Assembly (NCBI RefSeq): GCF_030433895.1
Contig: NZ_JARUXE010000003.1
Location: forward strand, 62,001-126,000
DNA length: 64,000 nt
DNA from: Arthrobacter sp. PsM3
GTDB lineage: Bacteria > Actinomycetota > Actinomycetes > Actinomycetales > Micrococcaceae
Reading direction: 5' to 3'
Shown here in pieces: positions 58,844 through 64,000 of this stretch. The notes beneath the pieces are model-generated. The model ran no database searches, was not told where the DNA came from, and saw only the letters and a list, made by a program, of their open reading frames with translations. The stretch's first letter is position 1. Every line of letters starts with the position of its first letter. Position numbers and translations under genes: made by a program.

Positions 58844-59586
58844 GACGCCTCCCCGGAGGGCCGTGCAGGCTGGTGCGGGTGTTCGGCGTAGGGGTCCATG
58901 TCCGGTTCCAGTCCCTCGTCACTGCGGCCATGGCTGAACCAACCGATGGCTGCCGCAACCACCGCGGCCACCAGGATCGGCACCCCGGCCGGCACGAAGG
59001 GAACAGCGAGCACGGTGGCGAGGGCGCAGACGACCGCGATCGCCACAGGTTCGCCGCCCTTGAGCCGGGGCCAGAGCAGGCCCAGGAACGCCGCAACTGC
59101 GGCCCCGTCGAGGCCCCACTGCTTGGGATCGCCCAGGGCCGCGCCGGCCAGCGCGCCCACGGCGGTAAACAGGTTCCACAGGACGAAGATGCCCAGGCCG
59201 GCAGTCCAGAAGCCGCGCTTCTGCTCGGACGGGTCCGTCTGGCCGGTGCTCGTGGCGGTGGACTCGTCGATGGTGACGTGGGCTGCCGCGAACCGCAACC
59301 AGCCCTTCGGCTGCAGCAGTGCGTTGACCTGCATTCCGTAGATGCCGTTGCGCATGCCCAGCAGGGTGGCCGCGCCCATCGCAGCGACGCCGGAGCCGCC
59401 CCCGGCCACCACCCCGATGAAGGCGAACTGTGAGCCGCCGCTGAACAGCAGCAGGCTCAAAGCCATGGTCTGCCAGAAGTCGAGCCCGGAGGTGACGGAC
59501 AGGGCGCCGAAGGACACGCCATAGAGACCGGTGGCGATGCTGATGGAAAGCCCGACCCGCACCGCCGGGGACTGCAGGAGTTTCAC
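58840..59586 (-). CDS. azlC: AzlC-type branched-chain amino acid exporter subunit
   Basis: 248 residues with seven to eight predicted helices. Family marks are LYGVSFGALSVTSGLDFWQTMALSLLLFSGGSQFAFIGVV and GMRNGIYGMQVNALL followed by VTIDESTA. With AzlD it forms a branched-chain amino acid exporter. The GTG start at 59586 overlaps the DoxX-like gene by GTGA. The C-terminal 30 residues are acidic and Pro/His-rich, longer than in many homologues. Confidence 0.9.
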   Translation of the reverse strand: MKLLQSPAVRVGLSISIATGLYGVSFGALSVTSGLDFWQTMALSLLLFSGGSQFAFIGVVAGGGSGVAAMGAATLLGMRNGIYGMQVNALLQPKGWLRFAAAHVTIDESTATSTGQTDPSEQKRGFWTAGLGIFVLWNLFTAVGALAGAALGDPKQWGLDGAAVAAFLGLLWPRLKGGEPVAIAVVCALATVLAVPFVPAGVPILVAAVVAAAIGWFSHGRSDEGLEPDMDPYAEHPHQPARPSGEAS

Positions 59587-60056
59587 TGCCGGACCGGCTT
59601 CCGCGGGTGCGGCTTCCCCAAAATGGGGTTCCGCAGGCTCCAGGCCCAGGCAATGAGCGGTGCCTGCAGCGGAAGCCGCAGGGTGTGCGCCCGTCGCTGG
59701 CCGGGGGTCCCCGCCGGGCCGTAGGCCTTACGCAGCGCGTCGATGTGTCCGGCGAGGAAGACGGTGAACATGGCCGCGGTGCAGCCCGCGGCCGCGCGAC
59801 GGGTCGCCGGGATCAGGAGTCCGGCGGCGGCTCCCGCCTCGAGCAGGCCGGTGAGCGCCACCCATTCCTCCCGGGACAGCACCGCGAGGGGGCTGTTGGA
59901 CTGCTCGCCGGTGTCATCGCGGCAGAGGAAGTCCGGAACCACCGGGCCGAAGAAACCGGGATCGTCGAAGTGCTTCGCGGCGCTCGCCAGCAGCAGGGCG
60001 CTCATCGCCACGGCGGATAGGGTCTGGGTGTCCCGGCCGGACCAGCGAAATGGCAT
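59583..60056 (-). CDS. DoxX-family membrane protein
   Basis: About 157 residues. The helix-rich sequence [25 protein letters not shown] and [45 protein letters not shown] match DoxX/DUF4267-like four-helix proteins, in which the G-H-I-D-A segment lies in the last helix. The function is unknown; relatives are tied to redox or thiosulfate metabolism. ATG 60056 is preferred over TTG 60068 on codon grounds. The end overlaps azlC by GTGA, so the three genes form one translationally coupled operon. Confidence 0.75.
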   Translation of the reverse strand: MPFRWSGRDTQTLSAVAMSALLLASAAKHFDDPGFFGPVVPDFLCRDDTGEQSNSPLAVLSREEWVALTGLLEAGAAAGLLIPATRRAAAGCTAAMFTVFLAGHIDALRKAYGPAGTPGQRRAHTLRLPLQAPLIAWAWSLRNPILGKPHPRKPVRQ

Positions 60057-60135
60057 GGAATAACTCAATCACAGCCACAGACCCCCTGCTAACCGCGGCT
60101 GGCGTGCGGAAACGGGACTTTCCGCAGGGGTCAAT

Positions 60136-60153
60136 GTACGCCGATCGGCGTAC
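60136..60153. promoter_or_regulatory. perfect 18-bp palindrome just before the ABC ATPase start
   Basis: GTACGCCGATCGGCGTAC ends 4 nt before ATG 60158. It leaves no room for a Shine-Dalgarno sequence, so the ATPase mRNA may be leaderless, with the operator over the transcription start. The size and symmetry are of TetR type, but no tetR gene is adjacent. Confidence 0.65.
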
Positions 60154-60157
60154 CTTG

Positions 60158-61135
60158 ATGACTATGAGCGGTGTCGTGGAAATGACGGGTGTCGTAAAGC
60201 GTTTCGGGGCGGTGACAGCCCTGGACGGACTGGACTTCGAGGTGGCCGCCGGGGAGGTGCACGGCTTCCTCGGCCCGAACGGGTCCGGGAAGTCCACCAC
60301 CTTGCGCCTGCTGCTGGGTCTCCTGCGCTCCGACGCGGGTTCCATCAGGGTGCTCGGGCTGGACCCGTGGCGCGAGGTGGCGACCCTGCACCGCCGGCTG
60401 GCCTACGTCCCCGGGGACGTGGCCCTCTGGCCCAACCTGGCGGGCGGCGAAGTGATCGAGCTGCTGGGCCGGCTGCAGGGCGGCCAGGACCGCGCGCGGC
60501 GGGACCGCCTGCTGGAACTATTCGAGCTCGATCCCACCAAGAAGGCACGCACCTACTCCAAGGGAAACCGGCAGAAAGTGGCCCTCGTTGCCGCCCTGGC
60601 CACCGACGCCGAGCTGTTCCTGCTGGACGAGCCGACGAGCGGGCTGGACCCGCTGATGGAGGACGCATTCCGCGGCTGCGTCCGCGAACTGCGCGCGCAG
60701 GGGCGCACCGTCGTGCTGAGCAGCCATATCCTCAGCGAAGCCGAGGCGCTCTCCGACCGGGTCAGCATCATCCGCTCCGGGAGGGTGGTGGAGACCGGCC
60801 CGCTTGAGCAGCTGCGGCACCTGACCCGCACCTCGGTCACGGCCGACGTCGCGGCGGTCCCGCCCGGGCTGGACCTGCTGCCCGGCGTCCACGACGTTGT
60901 CATCACCAACCACCGGGTCACCGCCCAGGTGGACCCGGCCGGCCTGACCCACCTGATGCAGGCGCTGACGACGGCGGGGCTGAAGTCCCTCACGAGCCAT
61001 CCGCCAACGCTGGAGGACCTGTTCCTGCGCCATTACGGTGACATCCCCGCCGGGGTTCCTGCCGCGGCCGTCGGCTCTTCCCCGGGCCGGTCCACCGTTC
61101 CAGCTCCGGGCGGACGGCGGCCCGGCGGTGCCTGA
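60158..61135 (+). CDS. ABC transporter ATP-binding protein
   Basis: 325 residues. Walker A is GPNGSGKST, the signature [16 protein letters not shown], Walker [17 protein letters not shown] and the H-loop [13 protein letters not shown]-terminal extension of about 100 residues with a Pro/Gly/Ala tail follows. It is the drug-exporter (CcmA/DrrA-like) ATPase for the large permease after it, whose start overlaps by 8 nt. ATG 60158 or 60164 is preferred over upstream starts because the palindrome at 60136 occupies the leader. Confidence 0.9.
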   Translation: MTMSGVVEMTGVVKRFGAVTALDGLDFEVAAGEVHGFLGPNGSGKSTTLRLLLGLLRSDAGSIRVLGLDPWREVATLHRRLAYVPGDVALWPNLAGGEVIELLGRLQGGQDRARRDRLLELFELDPTKKARTYSKGNRQKVALVAALATDAELFLLDEPTSGLDPLMEDAFRGCVRELRAQGRTVVLSSHILSEAEALSDRVSIIRSGRVVETGPLEQLRHLTRTSVTADVAAVPPGLDLLPGVHDVVITNHRVTAQVDPAGLTHLMQALTTAGLKSLTSHPPTLEDLFLRHYGDIPAGVPAAAVGSSPGRSTVPAPGGRRPGGA

Positions 61136-62720
61136 GACCCTGGCCGGAACGGGCATCCTGATCAGGCTCGGACTGCGGCGGGACCGCTGGTTACTGCCGC
61201 TCTGGATCGCCGGCTTCGCCCTGATCGCCTATTCGACGGCGCTGGCCGGAACGGAGCTCTACCCGGATGTGGCGAGCCGCGTCGAGGCCGCCACCGCCCT
61301 GAACGCGACCGCCTCGATGGTGGCACTCTTTGGACGGATCTACGATCCCACCTCCATCGGCGCCCTCTCGCTGATCAAGTACACCGCGTTCATGACCGCC
61401 ATCCTGGCCGTCCTCATGGTGATCCTCGCCATCCGGCACACCCGCAGCGATGAGGAGAGCGGACGCCTGGAACTGCTCGGCGGCGGCAGGCTGGGCCGGG
61501 ACGCCCCGCTGGCGGCCGCCCTCACGATCAGCCTCGGCGCCAACGTGGTGCTGGGGTTGCTCTCGGCGGCCGCGCTGGCCGCCGGCGGACTGCCGGCTGC
61601 GGGCTCCCTCGCGTTTGGCTTGGGCTGGGCCGCCACGGGCATGGCGTTCAGTGCCGTGGCCGGGCTGGCGGCCCAGCTGACCGCCAGCGCCCGGGCCGCC
61701 ACCGGACTCAGCATCGGCGTCGTGGCCGTCACGTACGCGTTGCGCGCCGTCGGAGACCTGGCCGAACCGGGCCCGTCGGTGCTTTCCTGGCTGTCGCCCA
61801 TCGGGTGGAACCAGCAGATCCGGGCGTTCGCCGGGGACCGCTGGTGGGTGCTGGTGCTGCCCGTGAGCCTGTGCCTGGTGCTGGTCCCCGCGGCTTTTGC
61901 ACTCCGCGCCAGGCGCGACCTTGGCGCGGGTCTCCGCGCTGAACGCCCGGGCCCGGCCGTCGGTGCGCTCTCCGGCGTCTGGGACCTGGCGGTGCGCCTG
62001 CAGTACCGCGTCCTGCTGGCCTGGGCCGTGGCCTTCCTCGTTTTCGGCGTCGTCATCGGATCCCTGGTCAGCAACGTGGCAGAGCTGCTGAGTTCACCCA
62101 ACGCCCAGGACCTGATCAAGATGCTGGGCGGCCGGCAGGCCCTGACGGATGCTTTCCTGGCCGCCGAGATCAGCATCATGGGGCTGCTGGCCGCCGCCTT
62201 CGGGGTGTCCTCGGGCGGCCATCTGCGCAGCGAGGAGGCCGCGGGCCACACCGAAGCCCTGCTGGGCACGGCCACCACCCGGATCCGCTGGGCGAGCAGC
62301 CACTTCGCGTTCGCCCTGGCCGGCGTAGCCTTCCTGCTCCTGCTGGCGGGGGTCTCGATCGGCGTCGGAGCCGCTTTCGCCGTCCACGACTCGGCGCTGG
62401 TGGGGAGCAGCACCGTCGCCGCCGTGGCCCAGATCCCGGCCGCGTGGGTGGTGACCAGCGCCGTGCTTGCGGTGTTTGGCTGGGCGCCCCGGCTGACCGG
62501 GGCGGTCTGGGGCCTCCTGCTGGCTTTCGTCGCCCTAGGCGAATTCGGGGTGCTCTGGAACGCCCCGGACTGGCTCATGGACCTTTCGCCGTTCCGGCAC
62601 TCCCCGATGCTCCCGGTGGGCTCCGGGAGCGTGCCGGATCTGGCCGGGCTCACCGTGGCCGCCGCGGTGCTCGCGGCGCTGGGCTATGCCGGCTGGCGGC
62701 GCCGCGACCTGGCAGCCTAG
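61128..62720 (+). CDS. large ABC-2 exporter permease, polyketide-exporter type
   Basis: 530 residues with 12 predicted helices, twice the usual ABC-2 permease, as in the actinobacterial exporter-of-polyketide-antibiotics family. The first half begins [26 protein letters not shown] and has the cytoplasmic loop [21 protein letters not shown]; the second half repeats it with [21 protein letters not shown]. That internal duplication supports a fused pair of permeases. GTG 61128 overlaps the ATPase gene by 8 nt. The substrate is unknown; self-resistance or drug efflux are possible roles. Confidence 0.88.
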   Translation: MPETLAGTGILIRLGLRRDRWLLPLWIAGFALIAYSTALAGTELYPDVASRVEAATALNATASMVALFGRIYDPTSIGALSLIKYTAFMTAILAVLMVILAIRHTRSDEESGRLELLGGGRLGRDAPLAAALTISLGANVVLGLLSAAALAAGGLPAAGSLAFGLGWAATGMAFSAVAGLAAQLTASARAATGLSIGVVAVTYALRAVGDLAEPGPSVLSWLSPIGWNQQIRAFAGDRWWVLVLPVSLCLVLVPAAFALRARRDLGAGLRAERPGPAVGALSGVWDLAVRLQYRVLLAWAVAFLVFGVVIGSLVSNVAELLSSPNAQDLIKMLGGRQALTDAFLAAEISIMGLLAAAFGVSSGGHLRSEEAAGHTEALLGTATTRIRWASSHFAFALAGVAFLLLLAGVSIGVGAAFAVHDSALVGSSTVAAVAQIPAAWVVTSAVLAVFGWAPRLTGAVWGLLLAFVALGEFGVLWNAPDWLMDLSPFRHSPMLPVGSGSVPDLAGLTVAAAVLAALGYAGWRRRDLAA

Positions 62721-62738
62721 GGCCGTGACGCTGCCCGT

Positions 62739-63638
62739 CTAGTGGAGGCTCCGGGATCCGGCCGCCAGCTGCGCGAGGACCTGCGCGGGCCGATTCGTGG
62801 TGATCTCGTGGATCCCGAGCTGCTGGCAGAGGGCGACGTCGTTCTCCGAGTCCACGGTCCACACCCGGAAGCGGCGGCCGGAGTCGAGCCAGCGCCGGAT
62901 GGTGCGGGAATGCCCGCGGACGTAGTCGATGCCCGGCCCGGCCAGGCCCGTCTCGCGGTCGTCCAGGATCCGCTCGGCTTCGGTTTGCGCGGCCTTCATC
63001 ACGTTCGCCAGCGCCGCGCCGGTGAGCGCCCCCAGGCCGAGCTCCTCCCGGATCTCCTCGACGTTGACGTCGTCCACGAGCTGGCACACAGCGGACGCCG
63101 GGACTTTCTTCAGCAGGTGCTTCACCGAGTCCGGGCTGAAGCTCATGAACGACACCATGATGTTGCCCAGCCGGGACGTCGCCGGGTCCCAGCCTTCGGA
63201 CCGGAGGACTTCCAGGACGCGGTCCTCCAGCTTGAGCTGGAAGGGGCTGGGGTGTTTGAGCTCAATCGCCAGCCCGATCTCCCGCCCTGCGGCGCGCAGC
63301 AGTGCCAGCAGCTCCGGCAGTGTCAGCAACTGGGTGGACCTGGCGCCGTAAATCTCCGGAATCCTGGCGCCTTTCCAGGAGGAGAAGTCCAATTCCCGGA
63401 GCTCCTCAAGGGACCGGTCCGCCACCGGGCCGGTCCCGTCCGAGGTGCGGTCCAGGTTGGCGTCGTGCAGCAGCACCGCGTGCTGGTCCCGGGTGAGGTG
63501 GATGTCGCACTCGACGCCGTCGGCGCCGTCGGCGAGGGCCTGCAGGTAGGCGGCGCGGGTGTGCTCGGCGAAGGCCTCGCTTGAGCCGCGGTGGGCGTAG
63601 ACCAGCGGACGGGCTGCGGCGGACTGGTCAGGCGTCAT
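62739..63638 (-). CDS. glycerophosphodiester phosphodiesterase
   Basis: 299-residue GDPD TIM barrel without a signal peptide, so cytoplasmic. Catalytic blocks are YAHRGSSEAFAEHT (His, Arg, Glu), DGVECDIHLTRD (Glu, Asp) and LLHDANLDRTSDG (second His). The C-terminal VWTVDSENDVALCQQLGIHEITTNRPAQVL completes the barrel. It releases glycerol 3-phosphate from deacylated phospholipids. It is monocistronic and convergent with the ABC-2 operon 19 nt away. Confidence 0.92.
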   Translation of the reverse strand: MTPDQSAAARPLVYAHRGSSEAFAEHTRAAYLQALADGADGVECDIHLTRDQHAVLLHDANLDRTSDGTGPVADRSLEELRELDFSSWKGARIPEIYGARSTQLLTLPELLALLRAAGREIGLAIELKHPSPFQLKLEDRVLEVLRSEGWDPATSRLGNIMVSFMSFSPDSVKHLLKKVPASAVCQLVDDVNVEEIREELGLGALTGAALANVMKAAQTEAERILDDRETGLAGPGIDYVRGHSRTIRRWLDSGRRFRVWTVDSENDVALCQQLGIHEITTNRPAQVLAQLAAGSRSLH

Positions 63639-63688
63639 GCTGCCACGTTAGCCGACGGCCGCTGCCAAACCGGGGCTAGGCTGGGCAC

Positions 63689-64000
63689 ATGCAGGTGAAT
63701 ACTGAGCCAAGTACCCGTTCGGAGCGCCCTGGCGGCGCCGGAGCAGCCGCGGACGACCGTCCGCGCCGCCGCGAGACCGTGGCCACCGGCGACGCCGCGA
63801 AGGCGGCCGCGCTGCGGAAGATGAAGCTGCTGGCTCTCTCGCTGCTGATCCTGATGGCGATCATCTTTGTGGTCGCCTTCGCCTTGCAGAAGCAGTACCC
63901 ATGGCTCGAATACGTCCGGGCCGCGGCCGAGGGCGGCATGGTCGGCGCCCTCGCCGACTGGTTCGCCGTGACGGCCCTGTTCAAGTACCCGATGGGCCTC
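63689..64000 (+). CDS. DUF445 family membrane protein, partial
   Basis: The first 104 residues before the window edge. A charged N-terminus (about 1-42, Arg/Asp/Ala-rich) is followed by a membrane helix LLALSLLILMAIIFVVAFAL and the DUF445 hallmark GGMVGALADWFAVTALFKYP. Full members are about 400-450 residues with a second helix and a long helical ectodomain; function unknown. It is divergent from the phosphodiesterase gene, 50 nt apart. Confidence 0.85.
   Translation, partial: MQVNTEPSTRSERPGGAGAAADDRPRRRETVATGDAAKAAALRKMKLLALSLLILMAIIFVVAFALQKQYPWLEYVRAAAEGGMVGALADWFAVTALFKYPMGL

Noticed and set aside
1-64000. CRISPR arrays, rRNA and tRNA genes.
   Set aside because: No regularly spaced repeats or RNA gene signatures were seen.

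Overview
The window is about 64 kb of high-GC DNA from one replicon. Genes are packed tightly on both strands, with frequent GTG/TTG starts, GGAGG-type ribosome binding sites and many 4-nt ATGA/GTGA overlaps. Gene content (AzgA-type purine permease, IclR-controlled hut genes, two-domain universal stress proteins, a HAD-GH65 fusion, DUF3618/holin/BrkB envelope genes, GAF-ANTAR regulator, YkvA) points to an actinobacterium of the family Micrococcaceae, most likely an Arthrobacter or Pseudarthrobacter relative. The last gene, a DUF445 protein, is cut by the window edge. No rRNA, tRNA, CRISPR array or intact mobile element was seen.

Region 1 (1-12914): secreted NlpC/P60 hydrolase; a LolA-like lipoprotein domain protein with an ABC-2 exporter; a PEP/pyruvate-binding protein laid out like rifampin phosphotransferase with a small membrane protein; a universal stress protein; a short Rossmann protein; CopC; and a purine permease. 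Region 2 (12954-20479): histidine utilisation, with hutG on one side and hutUH plus an IclR regulator on the other, separated by a TetR/cupin pair. hutI is absent. Four to five HutR-like dyads can be read upstream of hutU, the regulator and hutG. Region 3 (20480-26334): small metabolic and transport genes, an excisionase-type DNA-binding protein, a 3-hydroxybutyrate dehydrogenase divergent from a LysR regulator, and a spermidine-synthase-like protein.

Region 4 (26335-44801): a stress and envelope block. It starts with a coupled operon (amphipathic/TM protein, holin-like protein, DUF3618 protein, BrkB family protein) behind an AT-rich repeated control region. It continues with a second universal stress protein, a zinc alcohol dehydrogenase, a beta-phosphoglucomutase/GH65 phosphorylase fusion, a polysaccharide deacetylase with an altered metal motif, a PRISE-type reductase, two P-type ATPases and PEP synthase. 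The gene set recalls the mycobacterial DosR dormancy region. Region 5 (44979-49204): FtsX-type ABC exporter, TetR repressor and DHA2-type MFS pump; matching palindromes suggest one repressor controls both efflux systems. An antibiotic-phosphotransferase-like pseudogene follows.

Region 6 (50063-53408): the most unusual system, a translationally coupled set of an acyl-CoA-dehydrogenase-like protein, a PIG-L deacetylase fused to a NodS-like methyltransferase, and a GT2 glycosyltransferase. The chemistry would suit an undescribed modified amino-sugar conjugate, by analogy with Nod factors. Region 7 (53574-64000): O-methyltransferase, thiamine-binding protein, TetR/YkvA pair, GAF-ANTAR regulator, a decayed IS5-like transposase, a polysaccharide deacetylase, the azlCD transporter with a DoxX protein, an ABC-2 exporter behind a perfect 18-bp palindrome, glycerophosphodiester phosphodiesterase and the partial DUF445 gene.

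Several intergenic palindromes (two of one family at 10701 and 36367, others at 12954 and 26533) look like dispersed REP-like elements that also serve as terminators.
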